Below are positions 1 through 11,148 of a stretch of 64,000 bases of DNA, one piece after another (positions within the stretch are counted from its first letter, which is position 1; the number at the start of each line of letters is the position of its first letter). This DNA comes from Streptomyces vilmorinianum. Lineage in GTDB: Bacteria > Actinomycetota > Actinomycetes > Streptomycetales > Streptomycetaceae. Where the stretch lies: the NCBI RefSeq assembly GCF_005517195.1, contig NZ_CP040244.1, forward strand, positions 1,010,001 to 1,074,000, read 5' to 3'. Below the pieces are notes generated by a model that was not told the DNA's origin, ran no database searches, and saw only the letters and a program-made list of their open reading frames with translations. Position numbers and translations under genes: made by a program.

Positions 1-2258
<2,258 letters not shown>

Positions 2259-2336
2259 CAGTTGCTCGCGTCCACTGTGTTAGTTCTGAAGTAACGAACA
2301 CGCCCCCTGCGGGGTGCGGCGGTTCAACTTCATAGA

Positions 2337-2455
2337 GTTTCGGTGGTCATAGCGTTAGGGAAACGCCCGGTTACATTCCGAACCCGGAAGCTAAGCCTTT
2401 CAGCGCCGATGGTACTGCAGGGGGGACCCTGTGGGAGAGTAGGACGCCGCCGAAC
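2337..2455 (+). rRNA. 5S ribosomal RNA
   Basis: A 119-base 5S rRNA gene starting GTTTCGGTGGTCATAGCG and ending in the complementary GGACGCCGCCGAAC. The internal conserved segment CCGAACCCGGAAGCTAAGCC is present. It follows the 23S gene after a ~78-base spacer, in the usual 16S-23S-5S order. A terminator follows within 20 bases. Confidence 0.96.
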
Positions 2456-2470
2456 AATCATTGTGGGAAA

Positions 2471-2498
2471 GCCCCGCACCTTCTGGTGCGGGGCTTTT
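2471..2498 (+). terminator. rrn operon intrinsic terminator
   Basis: Inverted repeat GCCCCGCACC-TTCT-GGTGCGGGGC followed by TTTT, 16 bases after the 5S gene. This is a classical intrinsic terminator for the rRNA operon. Confidence 0.9.
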
Positions 2499-2507
2499 CT
2501 GCGTTTG

Positions 2508-2527
2508 GGGCTCCCTTTCGGGAGCCC
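2508..2527. terminator. Second hairpin, likely terminator for the converging DUF58 operon
   Basis: GGGCTCCC-TTTC-GGGAGCCC is a perfect 8-bp stem with a 4-base loop. It lies between the rrn terminator and the stop codon of the minus-strand DUF58 gene (2541). It has no T-tract on the plus side. It may terminate the minus-strand operon or back up the first terminator. Confidence 0.6.
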
Positions 2528-2540
2528 GTAGCCGTTTCCG

Positions 2541-3851
2541 TCAGAGGCGGCCGGCGGCCTTGAGAGCCAGGTAGGCGTCCGCCAGTGCGGGCGCGAGGTT
2601 CTCGGGGGTGGCGTCGACGACGGTTACGCCGTGCCGGTGGAGCTGATCCGCCGTACGGCGGCGCTGGGCCTGGGCCTGGGTGGCGGCAGCGGCCTCGTAG
2701 ACACCGTCGATCGTGCCGCGGCCGGTTGCCATGCGGGCCGTGTGCGGGTCGGCGACCGAGGCCACCAGGACGGTGTGGCGCTGGGTGAGCTGTGGGAGGA
2801 CCGGGAGGAGGCCCTCCTCGATCGGAGCCGCGTCGAGGCTCGTCAGCAGGACGATGAGAGAACGGCGCGGGGCTCGGGCCAGTGCGGTGGCGGCGAGGGC
2901 GCGGGCGTCCGTCTCCACGAGCTCGGGCTCGAGCGGGGCCAGGGCGTTGACCACCGCGGGCAGGACGTCGCCGGCTGAACGGCCCTGCACCTGGGCGCGG
3001 AGCCGGCGGTCGTAGGCCAGGAGGTCGACGCGGTCGCCGGCGCGGGAGGCGAGGGCGGTGAGGAGCAGGGCGGCGTCCATCGAGGCGTCGAGACGCGGGA
3101 CGTCGCCGACCCGGCCGGCCGATGTGCGGCCGGTGTCGAGGACGATCAGGATGTGACGGTCGCGCTCCGGGCGCCAGGTGCGGACGGCGACAGTCGTCTG
3201 CCGTGCGGTGGCCCGCCAGTCGATGGAACGGGTGTCGTCGCCGGGGACGTACTCGCGGAGGCTGTCGAACTCGGTGCCCTCGCCGCGGGTGAGGACGCTG
3301 GTGCGGCCGTCGAGCTCGCGGAGGCGTGCCAGCCGGGACGGCAGGTGCTTGCGGCTCGTGAACGGGGGCAGGACGCGGACCGTCCACGGCACCGTGTGAC
3401 TGCCCTGCCGGGCGGCCAGGCCGAGGGGACCGTAGGAGCGGACCGTGACGCGTTCCGCGTGGCGGTCGCCGCGGCGGGTCGGGCGCAGTGCTGTGGTGAT
3501 CCGGCGACGCTCGCCTGCGGGCACGGTGAGCTTCTGGCGTGAGGCGGCCTGTTCGGTGCCCGGGACCCAGCTGCTGGGCGGCCAGGCGTCGCGGAGCTGG
3601 GCGCGGAGGCGGCGGCGGGACGTGTTGGTGACGGTGAGCTGGACCTCCGCTCCGTCACCCAGTCGAACTGTTGTGTCACCGCTTCGGGTGAACTGCAGCG
3701 TTCGCACTGGCGCGGCCATCGCGTAGTCGCACAGAATTGCGAGTGAGAGGGGCGCGTTCACCGCGAGCATCCCCGTCCAACTGGGGGCGAGGATGCCCAC
3801 GGGAAGCGATCCGAGGGCGGCGAGCAGTGCGGTTCGTCCGGTGAGGGCCAT
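2541..3851 (-). CDS. DUF58 domain protein, last gene of a MoxR/DUF58 operon
   Basis: A 436-residue protein. The N-terminal ~45 residues are hydrophobic (two short membrane segments) and are followed by a beta-rich stretch. The DUF58 signature around residues 205-225 (GDDTRSIDWRATAR, then RTWRPERDR) leads into a von Willebrand A-like region (ILIVLDTGRTSAG). DUF58 proteins are typically encoded beside MoxR AAA+ ATPases, as here, and are thought to act with them in chaperone-like or metal-insertion assembly of envelope proteins; the substrate is unknown. The start lies 12 bases after the moxR stop, so the two are surely co-transcribed. The specific role here is inference. Confidence 0.9.
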   Translation of the reverse strand: MALTGRTALLAALGSLPVGILAPSWTGMLAVNAPLSLAILCDYAMAAPVRTLQFTRSGDTTVRLGDGAEVQLTVTNTSRRRLRAQLRDAWPPSSWVPGTEQAASRQKLTVPAGERRRITTALRPTRRGDRHAERVTVRSYGPLGLAARQGSHTVPWTVRVLPPFTSRKHLPSRLARLRELDGRTSVLTRGEGTEFDSLREYVPGDDTRSIDWRATARQTTVAVRTWRPERDRHILIVLDTGRTSAGRVGDVPRLDASMDAALLLTALASRAGDRVDLLAYDRRLRAQVQGRSAGDVLPAVVNALAPLEPELVETDARALAATALARAPRRSLIVLLTSLDAAPIEEGLLPVLPQLTQRHTVLVASVADPHTARMATGRGTIDGVYEAAAATQAQAQRRRTADQLHRHGVTVVDATPENLAPALADAYLALKAAGRL

Positions 3852-3863
3852 GGGGCGCCGTTC

Positions 3864-4847
3864 TCAGCGGGGTACGGGGACGTGGGCGAGGATCGAGTTG
3901 ATGACGGAGTCGGCGGTGACTCCTTCCATCTCGGCCTCGGGCCGCAGCTGGATGCGGTGGCGCAGAGTGGGCAGTGCCAGGGCCTTCACATCGTCCGGGG
4001 TGACATAGTCCCGGCCGGTGAGCCAGGCCCAGGCGCGGGCGGTGGAGAGCAGGGCGGTGGCACCTCGGGGGGAGACACCGAGGGTGAGCGAGGGGGATTC
4101 ACGCGTGGCACGGCAGATATCGACGACATAGCCGGCGATCTCGGGGGAGACCGAGGTCTTGGCGACGGCGGCGCGAGCGGCCTCGAGTTCGGCGGGGCCG
4201 GCGACCGGACGGACACCGGCGGCCTGGAGGTCGCGGGGGTTGAAGCCGTTCGCGTGCCGGGTCAGGACGTTGATCTCGTCCTCGCGGGAGGGCAGCGGGA
4301 CCGTCAGCTTGAGAAGGAAGCGGTCGAGCTGGGCCTCGGGGAGGGGGTACGTGCCCTCGTACTCGACGGGGTTCTGGGTCGCGGCGACCAGGAACGGGTC
4401 GGGCAGCGGGCGGGGAGTGCCGTCGACAGTGACCTGGCGCTCCTCCATCGCTTCGAGGAGAGAGGACTGCGTCTTGGGAGGGGTGCGGTTGATCTCGTCC
4501 GCGAGCAGCAGATTGGTGAAGACCGGGCCGGGCTGGAAGGAGAACTCCGCGGTACGGGCGTCGTAGACCAGTGAGCCGGTGACGTCGCTCGGCATCAGGT
4601 CGGGGGTGAACTGGACGCGCTTGGTGTCGAGTTCGAGCGTGGCCGCGAGCGCACGGACGAGCAGCGTCTTGGCGACGCCGGGGACTCCTTCGAGGAGGAC
4701 ATGGCCCCGGCAGAGGAGGGCGACGACGAGTCCGGTGACGGCGGGGTCCTGGCCGACCACGGCCTTTGCGATCTCGGTGCGCAGGGCCTCCAAGGAGGCG
4801 CGGGCGCTGTCCGAGCTCGTAGGGGTCTCGGGGGTCGGGGCACTCAT
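3864..4847 (-). CDS. MoxR family AAA+ ATPase
   Basis: A 327-residue AAA+ ATPase. It has Walker A near residues 43-50 (GVPGVAKT), Walker B (LLLADEINRTPPK), a sensor-1 region (LVAATQNPVEYEGTYPLPEAQLDRF) and a C-terminal lid domain (VSPRGATALLSTARAWA). The ATG at 4847 is preferred over longer frames because it overlaps the stop of the upstream gene by ATGA (4844-4847), a translational-coupling signature repeated in this operon. MoxR proteins assemble or activate partner complexes in an ATP-dependent manner. The DUF58 partner is directly downstream. Family assignment is secure; the client is unknown. Confidence 0.94.
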   Translation of the reverse strand: MSAPTPETPTSSDSARASLEALRTEIAKAVVGQDPAVTGLVVALLCRGHVLLEGVPGVAKTLLVRALAATLELDTKRVQFTPDLMPSDVTGSLVYDARTAEFSFQPGPVFTNLLLADEINRTPPKTQSSLLEAMEERQVTVDGTPRPLPDPFLVAATQNPVEYEGTYPLPEAQLDRFLLKLTVPLPSREDEINVLTRHANGFNPRDLQAAGVRPVAGPAELEAARAAVAKTSVSPEIAGYVVDICRATRESPSLTLGVSPRGATALLSTARAWAWLTGRDYVTPDDVKALALPTLRHRIQLRPEAEMEGVTADSVINSILAHVPVPR

Positions 4848-6055
4848 GAGGTGCGTACCTCTCTTTCGAGGGCGTCGAGTTGGTCTGCCAGGCGGATGAG
4901 AGTGGCGTCGTCGGCGGGTGCCGGGCCGAAGAGGAGGTCCCTGGGGTCTGCGGTGGTCTCGGGGAGACGGGCGGAGAGCGCGGGGAGCAGGGTCTCGGGG
5001 GAGTGGGCGTCCTGGGTGGCGACGCCGAGGAGGGGCGCGATCCGGGTGCGGGTCGCGGTGCGCAGGACGGCGGCCGCGCGGTCGCGGGCGTTGGCCTTGC
5101 GGTACAGGCGGGCACGGCCTTCGGTGGCCTCGGAGGCGCGGATGGCGACCGGAAGTCGTTCGGTCACCAGCGGGCCGAGGCGACGGCCTCGCCAGATCGC
5201 GGCGAGGACGGCGGCGACGGCGAGTTGGAGCGTGCCCCACAGCCAGCCCGAGGGCACGAGTGAGAGGAAGCCGTCGGCGGTGCTGTCGGGGGACTCTCCC
5301 TCGGGGTCGCCCTCGGTGACGGAAGCATCGGAGAGGGAGGGGAGGTACCAGACGAGATGAGGGCGGGAGCCGAGGAGTTGCAGGGCGAGCGAGGCGTTGC
5401 CCTGCTTGTCGAGACGTTCGTTGTAGAGGACGTCGGGGGAGCCGAGGAGGACGGTGTCGCCGCCGGCGGAGGCCGGGACCGTGAGCAGGGTCGGCAGTCC
5501 GTCGCCGAGGTAGCAGCTGTGGGCACCGTCGTTGGCGGTCGTGTAGCGCTCGCCACCGATGTCGACGCTTCCGGCGCGGACGGCGGCGGGCAGGGAGCAG
5601 CTGGGCTCACGGGCCGTCACCGACGTGCTGGTGGCGGCGGTGACGCCGGGCGCCAGGGTGGCGACCGAGGCGTGGCCGGCGCCGACGAGGACGGTGCGGC
5701 CGCCGGAGGTGGTCATGGCCCTGTGCAGCGTGGCCTGCTGATGGACCGTCAGCAGGTCCGGCGTGGTGACCAGCAGGGTGCTGTCGGCTCCGGCCGCGGC
5801 GGTGACGTCGGCGAGGGTGGTGGCCACCTGGACGGTGATGCCCTGGGCCTTGAGGAGTTCGGCGACGGCGCGGCTGCCGTTGGGGTCGGCGGAGCGGGGG
5901 TCGAGATGGCCGTGGTGGTCGGCGGAGCGCATGGTCGCCAGGACGATTCCGCCGATCAGGACCAGCGCGAGGACGAGGAGCACGCCGCGGGCCCGGGTCC
6001 AGAGCTGGCGGGGCGTCAGAGAGGCCGAAGTGGCGCTGGTGCGCGGGCGGCTCAT
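4844..6055 (-). CDS. DUF4350 domain-containing membrane protein
   Basis: A 403-residue membrane protein. An N-terminal segment near residues 22-42 (GVLLVLALVLIGGIVLA) precedes an extracytoplasmic DUF4350-like domain (SRAVAELLKAQGITVQVATTLADV ... LLVTTPDLL). A second membrane segment lies near residues 280-300 (WGTLQLAVAAVLAAIWRGRRLGPLV), followed by a basic cytoplasmic tail. The start at 6055 overlaps the preceding DUF4129 gene by ATGA, and its stop overlaps moxR by ATGA. The family accompanies MoxR/DUF58 operons in actinobacteria. Function is unknown; an envelope-assembly role is inferred from context. Confidence 0.88.
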   Translation of the reverse strand: MSRPRTSATSASLTPRQLWTRARGVLLVLALVLIGGIVLATMRSADHHGHLDPRSADPNGSRAVAELLKAQGITVQVATTLADVTAAAGADSTLLVTTPDLLTVHQQATLHRAMTTSGGRTVLVGAGHASVATLAPGVTAATSTSVTAREPSCSLPAAVRAGSVDIGGERYTTANDGAHSCYLGDGLPTLLTVPASAGGDTVLLGSPDVLYNERLDKQGNASLALQLLGSRPHLVWYLPSLSDASVTEGDPEGESPDSTADGFLSLVPSGWLWGTLQLAVAAVLAAIWRGRRLGPLVTERLPVAIRASEATEGRARLYRKANARDRAAAVLRTATRTRIAPLLGVATQDAHSPETLLPALSARLPETTADPRDLLFGPAPADDATLIRLADQLDALEREVRTS

Positions 6056-6741
6056 GTGGGCGTCCCGGCGGACGTGGTGTCGAGCGTGGGCCTGGTCCGC
6101 TCCAGGGACACGTCCAGCTCCTCGATGCGGCGGTACGCGGACTCGTCGGCGGTGCGGCCGCCGTATGTGACGTCGTCGAAGGAGCGGGCGGCGGCGCGGA
6201 GTTCGTCCGCGTGGGAGGGCAGGGTGCGGCCCGCCTCTGCGGCGGCCTCGTCGGCCGTACGGCCCGGGCGCGGGTCGAGGAGGGTGCGCTCCTCCAGGGA
6301 GCGGACGATGGCCCGCATCCGTTCCTGGACGGCCTGGTTCCAGCGGCCGGCCGAGGCGTGCCGGGCGGCCGTCGCCCGGTGTTCGTCGGCCGTGCGGGGG
6401 CCGTCGTCGAAGAGGGAGTCCGCCGTGGTGGGGGTGCGCTGCGGTGTGCCGAGGCGCCACCACAGCCCACCCACCAGGGCGAGCACGACCAGGATGATCA
6501 CGAGAAGGCCGAGCAGGCCGCCGGGCGTCGCCCCGGAGGCCGCGTCGAAGAGGTCGCCGACCCACTCCCAGAAGCGGTCGAGGCCGCGTTCGAGCAGGCT
6601 GGGGTCGTTCTCGTGGTACATCGGCTTGGACAGTTCCCGCTCCGCCGCCTCACGGGCGGGGACGCGGGGGATGTCCAGTGGTATGTCGTCGGCGCGCTGG
6701 AACGCCGTCGGTGTGGTGATCGTGCCCCCCGTGAACGTCAC
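6052..6741 (-). CDS. DUF4129 domain-containing protein
   Basis: A 229-residue protein with an early membrane segment around residues 75-95 (GLLGLLVIILVVLALVGGLWW). The C-terminal DUF4129 domain has the usual pattern of charged residues and ends in tyrosine- and arginine-containing motifs (SFDDVTYGGRTADESAYRRI). I chose the GTG at 6741, four bases after the stop of the upstream gene. The longer reading would overlap that gene heavily. The family co-occurs with transglutaminase and MoxR/DUF58 clusters; molecular function is not established. Confidence 0.85.
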   Translation of the reverse strand: MTFTGGTITTPTAFQRADDIPLDIPRVPAREAAERELSKPMYHENDPSLLERGLDRFWEWVGDLFDAASGATPGGLLGLLVIILVVLALVGGLWWRLGTPQRTPTTADSLFDDGPRTADEHRATAARHASAGRWNQAVQERMRAIVRSLEERTLLDPRPGRTADEAAAEAGRTLPSHADELRAAARSFDDVTYGGRTADESAYRRIEELDVSLERTRPTLDTTSAGTPT

Positions 6742-6745
6742 CCCG

Positions 6746-7966
6746 TCAGCTCCCGGTGTGGTCGCCCGGTGCGGGGCCGTAGCCGGGGATGCCCGCGGCA
6801 CGGGCGAGTTCGAGGTCCAGAGCCTCACGGCGGATGCGCTGGTCCACGTAGAGCAGGACGGTCACACCGGCGGCGATCGGGTAGGTGATCGCGCTGACGA
6901 TCACTCCGCCGATGCCGTTGATGATCAGGAACGACCAGCCGAACTCGGGGGTGGAGCCGGAGAGGAGGCCGCTGAATCCGTCGCCGTCGACGGCGATCGC
7001 GAGGAAGGCGAACGGCACCACGATGATCATCGCGACGAGGAAGAGCAGCAGCTGCGTCAGCAGCGTGATGCCGAAGATACGCCACCAGGAGCCCTGGACC
7101 AGCTTGGCCGAGCGCTTCATGGAGGGGATGACGCCCTGCCGCTCCAGCATCAGGGCGGGAGACGCCAGGCTGAAGCGGACCATCAGCCAGATGATGACGA
7201 CGAAGGCGCCCAGGCCGCCGAGGGCCGCGAGGCCGGCGCCACCGTCTCCGCCGATCAGCAGACCGGGCAGCAGGCCGACGAACATGATGGCCGCGGCCAT
7301 CAGCGGCAGCACCAGGGTCAGCCCGAGCAGCTGGAGCAGGCGCGGGCGAGCCTCCTGCCAGGCCGCTCCGACCGAGACCGGGCGGCCCAGGACCGCACGG
7401 CTGATGACGACGGTGAGCAGAGCGGCACTGACCAGGCTGGCCATGAGCACGATGAGGATCGCCGGGATCGAGCCGACCAGGGCTGCCTGCATGGAGTCGC
7501 CGAACTGCGCCAAGGCCTCCTCGGGGGTCGCGTCCGGGTTGAGCTCGGGCGGGGCCGGGACGAGGTAGCGCTGGGCGAGGATGTCGGCGACCTGGGAGAT
7601 CACCGCGACCGTGACCGAGATGGTCAGGACCGTGCGCCAGTAGGTACGGAGGGTCGACACGGCTCCGTCGAGGATCTCGCCCATGCCCAGGGGGCGCAGC
7701 GGGATCACGCCGGGCTTGGCGGCCGGCGGCTTGCCCCAGCCGCCGGGGCCCGGGCCGCCCCAGCCGGGCGCGGGCCGAGGCGCGGGGGCCTGGCCGGGTA
7801 CCGATGCGGTCGGCGGGGACCACTGCCCGGCGGGCGGCTGGTCCTTGGACCACTGAGGGGCGGAGCCGTTCGCGTCACCGGGCGTCGCGGGCCGGGGAAC
7901 CCCGGAGCCGTCCTGGCCGTCGGAGGGAGCAGACCCGGGCGAAGTCCAGCCCGGAGTGTCGTTCAC
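6746..7966 (-). CDS. Glycerophosphoryl diester phosphodiesterase membrane-domain protein
   Basis: A 406-residue protein. The first ~115 residues are a proline/glycine-rich cytoplasmic tail (PAPRPAPGWGGPGPGGWGKP). About six hydrophobic segments follow (for example VGSIPAILIVLMASLVSAALL and LLLFLVAMIIVVPFAFLAIAV), matching the GDPD membrane domain family without the catalytic GDPD domain. The GTG at 7966 is chosen because GAGGTGG lies about 8 bases upstream; the ATG 32 codons earlier has no obvious site. It is the first gene of the minus-strand DUF4129/DUF4350/MoxR/DUF58 operon. The lack of a catalytic domain argues against phosphodiesterase activity; a membrane scaffold role is inference. Confidence 0.85.
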   Translation of the reverse strand: MNDTPGWTSPGSAPSDGQDGSGVPRPATPGDANGSAPQWSKDQPPAGQWSPPTASVPGQAPAPRPAPGWGGPGPGGWGKPPAAKPGVIPLRPLGMGEILDGAVSTLRTYWRTVLTISVTVAVISQVADILAQRYLVPAPPELNPDATPEEALAQFGDSMQAALVGSIPAILIVLMASLVSAALLTVVISRAVLGRPVSVGAAWQEARPRLLQLLGLTLVLPLMAAAIMFVGLLPGLLIGGDGGAGLAALGGLGAFVVIIWLMVRFSLASPALMLERQGVIPSMKRSAKLVQGSWWRIFGITLLTQLLLFLVAMIIVVPFAFLAIAVDGDGFSGLLSGSTPEFGWSFLIINGIGGVIVSAITYPIAAGVTVLLYVDQRIRREALDLELARAAGIPGYGPAPGDHTGS

Positions 7967-8459
7967 GGTCGTCCACCTCGAGGAATGGTCGCGGGGCCGG
8001 TTCGGCGAGCCGGCACGGTCACAGGGGGCCGACCGCCTGTCGGAGCGGCGGGCCGGAGCCATCGTGCCACGAGGGGCCCGCCGGTGGGCGGGGCCGGTAG
8101 GTCCTTCTCACCTTCATTGTGCGAGCTCAAGGGGGCAGACTGGGCCGATGCCTGATCAGTACGCACAAACCGCAGCTGCGGCGCCGTACGAGACGGCGAT
8201 ACCACGCGCTGCCGCACACCGGGAGAAGGCCGAGCGAGCCGGCGGGTCCGAGGCCGGGAAGGACGCCCGGCCGCTCCATGGGCCAGGCGAGGCTGATCGG
8301 GGTACGGTTCAGGGCGGCCACGGGGGGTGACATCCATGTCTGACATCACGACCCACGGACGGGGGCAACCATCGGTGGACGATCACGGACGTCGACACTG
8401 GTCAGTGAGCTATCTCACCAGCCGCCTTGAGACTGATACGGAAATGGGATGATGTCGAT
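7967..8459. other. Divergent intergenic region upstream of mtrA
   Basis: A 493-base gap between the divergent minus-strand membrane-protein operon and mtrA. It should hold both promoters. I see no convincing gene. A 60-codon frame at 8149-8330 has third-position GC of only about 73% and no good ribosome site. A clear inverted repeat lies at 8405-8418. Confidence 0.7.
8405..8418. promoter_or_regulatory. Inverted repeat upstream of mtrA, candidate operator
   Basis: GTGAG-CTAT-CTCAC is a perfect 5-bp inverted repeat with a 4-base spacer, 42 bases before the mtrA start codon. It could be an operator or part of the promoter. It does not resemble the GTNAC direct-repeat pattern reported for MtrA sites, so autoregulation is not implied. 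Confidence 0.35.
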
Positions 8460-9137
8460 ATGAAGGGACGCGTTCTTGTCGTCGATGACGACACCGCACT
8501 GGCCGAGATGCTCGGGATCGTGCTGCGGGGTGAAGGGTTCGAGCCGTCGTTCGTAGCGGACGGTGACAAGGCACTCGCCGCATTCCGTGAGGCCAAGCCG
8601 GACCTGGTGCTGCTGGACCTCATGCTGCCCGGAAGGGACGGCATCGAGGTGTGCCGGCTCATCAGGGCCGAGTCCGGTGTGCCCATCGTCATGCTGACGG
8701 CCAAGAGCGACACCGTCGACGTGGTCGTGGGGCTGGAGTCCGGGGCCGACGACTACATCGTCAAGCCGTTCAAGCCGAAGGAGCTCGTCGCCCGTATCCG
8801 GGCGCGGCTGCGGAGGTCGGAGGAGCCCGCGCCGGAGCAGCTCACCATCGGTGATCTGGTCATCGACGTGGCCGGTCACTCGGTGAAGCGGGACGGGCAG
8901 TCCATCGCCCTGACGCCGCTCGAGTTCGACCTGCTCGTCGCGCTGGCCCGCAAGCCGTGGCAGGTGTTCACCCGTGAGGTCCTGCTCGAGCAGGTCTGGG
9001 GCTACCGGCACGCGGCCGACACCCGGCTGGTGAACGTGCACGTCCAGCGGCTGCGCTCGAAGGTCGAGAAGGACCCGGAGCGCCCGGAGATCGTGGTGAC
9101 CGTCCGTGGCGTCGGGTACAAGGCGGGACCGAGCTGA
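8460..9137 (+). CDS. mtrA: MtrA, OmpR-family response regulator
   Basis: A 225-residue two-component response regulator. The receiver domain has the acidic cluster VVDDD at the N terminus, phospho-acceptor Asp53 (LLDLMLPG), the T of MLTAKS and the K of IVKPFKP. The C-terminal OmpR winged helix contains TPLEFDLLVALARKPWQVFTR and ends VRGVGYKAG. MtrA regulates cell-envelope, development and antibiotic genes in Streptomyces and works with the sensor kinase MtrB and lipoprotein LpqB encoded directly downstream. The ATG at 8460 is preferred because the chain then begins MKGRVLVVDDD as in relatives. An ATG a few codons upstream is possible. Confidence 0.97.
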   Translation: MKGRVLVVDDDTALAEMLGIVLRGEGFEPSFVADGDKALAAFREAKPDLVLLDLMLPGRDGIEVCRLIRAESGVPIVMLTAKSDTVDVVVGLESGADDYIVKPFKPKELVARIRARLRRSEEPAPEQLTIGDLVIDVAGHSVKRDGQSIALTPLEFDLLVALARKPWQVFTREVLLEQVWGYRHAADTRLVNVHVQRLRSKVEKDPERPEIVVTVRGVGYKAGPS

Positions 9138-9138
9138 C

Positions 9139-11148
9139 ATGAGCGCAGGCAGTACTGCTCCGAAGCCCGGGGACCCGGGAGTCCGGTCGGGGCGGACTGC
9201 CGGACCGGGGCGGGGGGGCTCGCGATTCGGCCGTCTGCTCCACGGTGGACGGCTGCTCCAGGACGGGGCGCCGGGTGGACCGGTGCTCCGGCTCCTCGCG
9301 CGCTGGGTGCGCCGTCCGCTGCTGCCCGCCGTACGGCTGTGGCGGCGGAACATCCAGCTGCGGGTGGTCGCGGGCACCCTGCTGATGTCGCTCGGCGTGG
9401 TGCTGCTGCTCGGCCTCGTCGTCATCGGCCAGGTCCGCAACGGGCTGCTCGACGCCAAGGAGAAGGCCGCCCAGAGCCAGGCCGCCGGCGGCTTCTCGGC
9501 CGCCCAGGACAAGGCGGCGACCACGCCGCCCGTGCCGGGCGGGCAGGACGGCGGCCGTGCCGGTTCCTCGCTGACCTGGCGCTCCACGCTGGTCGAACAG
9601 CTCGCCAGTGGTGGCCAGAGTGCGTTCAACGTGGTCGCGCTGTCCCTGGAGGACTCGGACGGACCCGCGAGCCGGGGCGCCCGGGCCTCGGGCGAGGTCG
9701 ACCCGGCCACGAGCATCCCCGGCGAGCTGCGGCATTCCGTGGCCCAGGGCGCGGGCACCTTCCAGACGTACGCCCGGATCCACTACACCAACGGCAAGCA
9801 CTCCGAGCCGGGACTCGTGCTCGGCAAGCGGCTCAACGACGCCGAGGGCACCCAGTACGAGCTCTACTACCTCTTCCCGCTGACGCAGGAGGAGGACTCC
9901 CTCACCCTGGTGAAGGGCACGCTGGCGACCGCCGGGCTGTTCGTGGTCGTCCTGCTCGGTGCCATCGCCTGGCTGGTGGTGCGCCAGGTCGTCACCCCCG
10001 TGCGGATGGCGGCCGGGATCGCCGAGCGGCTGTCGGCGGGCCGTCTGCAGGAGCGGATGAAGGTCACCGGCGAGGACGACATCGCCCGCCTGGGTGAGGC
10101 CTTCAACAAGATGGCGCAGAGCCTCCAGCTCAAGATCCAGCAGCTGGAGGAGCTCTCGCGGATGCAGCGGCGGTTCGTCTCGGACGTGTCGCACGAGCTG
10201 CGCACGCCGCTGACGACGGTACGGATGGCGGCCGACGTCATCCACGAGGCCCGCGTCGACTTCGACCCGGTCACCGCGCGCTCCGCCGAGCTGCTCGGCG
10301 ACCAGCTCGACCGCTTCGAGTCGCTGCTCGCCGATCTCCTGGAGATCAGCCGCTTCGACGCGGGAGCGGCGGCGCTGGAGGCCGAGCCGATAGATCTGCG
10401 TCAGGTCGTACGTCGGGTGATCGGCGGGGCCGAGCCGCTCGCCGAGCGCAAGGGCGGCCGGATCGTGGTCGTCGGCGACGAGCAGCCGGTCGTGGCCGAG
10501 GCGGACGCCCGCCGGGTCGAGCGGGTGCTGCGCAACCTCGTCGTCAACGCCGTCGAGCACGGCGAGGGCAAGGACGTGGTCGTCAAGCTGGCCGCCGCCG
10601 GCGGGGCCGTCGCCGTGGCCGTACGGGACTACGGGGTCGGGCTCAAGCCCGGCGAGGCGACCCGGGTCTTCAACCGGTTCTGGCGGGCGGACCCGGCACG
10701 CGCGCGTACCACCGGCGGCACGGGCCTGGGCCTGTCGATCGCGGTGGAGGACGCGCGGCTGCACGGCGGCTGGCTGCAGGCCTGGGGCGAGCCCGGAGGC
10801 GGCTCGCAGTTCCGGCTCACCCTGCCGCGCACCGCGGACGAGCCGCTGCGCGGTTCCCCGATCCCCCTGGAGCCGGAGGACTCGCGGCGCAATCGCGAGC
10901 AGGCGGCGGCGGGGCAGGCGCGGGAGAACGGGGCGCGGCAGGTGTCGCTGCCGGTGCAGCCCGCCGGAGACCGTCCCACCCTGCCCGTACCACCGCGGCT
11001 GCCGACGGTGCCGCGGGCCACGGCGGACCCGACGGCCCTGCCGGGCAGCGGTGCCCGGGTGGTCGCGCGGACGACGGCCGAGGCCGACATCGGTGAAGCG
11101 ATGGCGTCGTCGAACGCCGAGGGGGAGGACGGAACACGTGGGCGCTGA
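9139..11148 (+). CDS. mtrB: MtrB, sensor histidine kinase
   Basis: A 669-residue membrane histidine kinase, the partner of MtrA. Membrane segment 1 lies at about 74-98 (LRVVAGTLLMSLGVVLLLGL), then an extracytoplasmic sensor of ~165 residues, then membrane segment 2 at about 266-285. A HAMP domain follows, then the HisKA box with phospho-accepting His352 (SDVSHELRTP), and an ATPase domain with N box (RNLVVNAVEHG), G1 (VRDYGVGL) and G2 (GGTGLGLSIA). A low-complexity C-terminal tail of ~90 residues follows. It begins one base after the mtrA stop, and its 3' end overlaps lpqB by 11 bases. Confidence 0.96.
   Translation: MSAGSTAPKPGDPGVRSGRTAGPGRGGSRFGRLLHGGRLLQDGAPGGPVLRLLARWVRRPLLPAVRLWRRNIQLRVVAGTLLMSLGVVLLLGLVVIGQVRNGLLDAKEKAAQSQAAGGFSAAQDKAATTPPVPGGQDGGRAGSSLTWRSTLVEQLASGGQSAFNVVALSLEDSDGPASRGARASGEVDPATSIPGELRHSVAQGAGTFQTYARIHYTNGKHSEPGLVLGKRLNDAEGTQYELYYLFPLTQEEDSLTLVKGTLATAGLFVVVLLGAIAWLVVRQVVTPVRMAAGIAERLSAGRLQERMKVTGEDDIARLGEAFNKMAQSLQLKIQQLEELSRMQRRFVSDVSHELRTPLTTVRMAADVIHEARVDFDPVTARSAELLGDQLDRFESLLADLLEISRFDAGAAALEAEPIDLRQVVRRVIGGAEPLAERKGGRIVVVGDEQPVVAEADARRVERVLRNLVVNAVEHGEGKDVVVKLAAAGGAVAVAVRDYGVGLKPGEATRVFNRFWRADPARARTTGGTGLGLSIAVEDARLHGGWLQAWGEPGGGSQFRLTLPRTADEPLRGSPIPLEPEDSRRNREQAAAGQARENGARQVSLPVQPAGDRPTLPVPPRLPTVPRATADPTALPGSGARVVARTTAEADIGEAMASSNAEGEDGTRGR

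Noticed and set aside
5357..8155. 932-codon plus-strand frame across the minus-strand DUF operon
   Set aside because: It crosses several minus-strand genes with clear domains and coupled starts, and has no recognisable domain of its own.
8149..8330. 60-codon frame before mtrA as a possible small gene
   Set aside because: Third-position GC is only about 73%, many codons are unusual for Streptomyces, and no ribosome site is clear.
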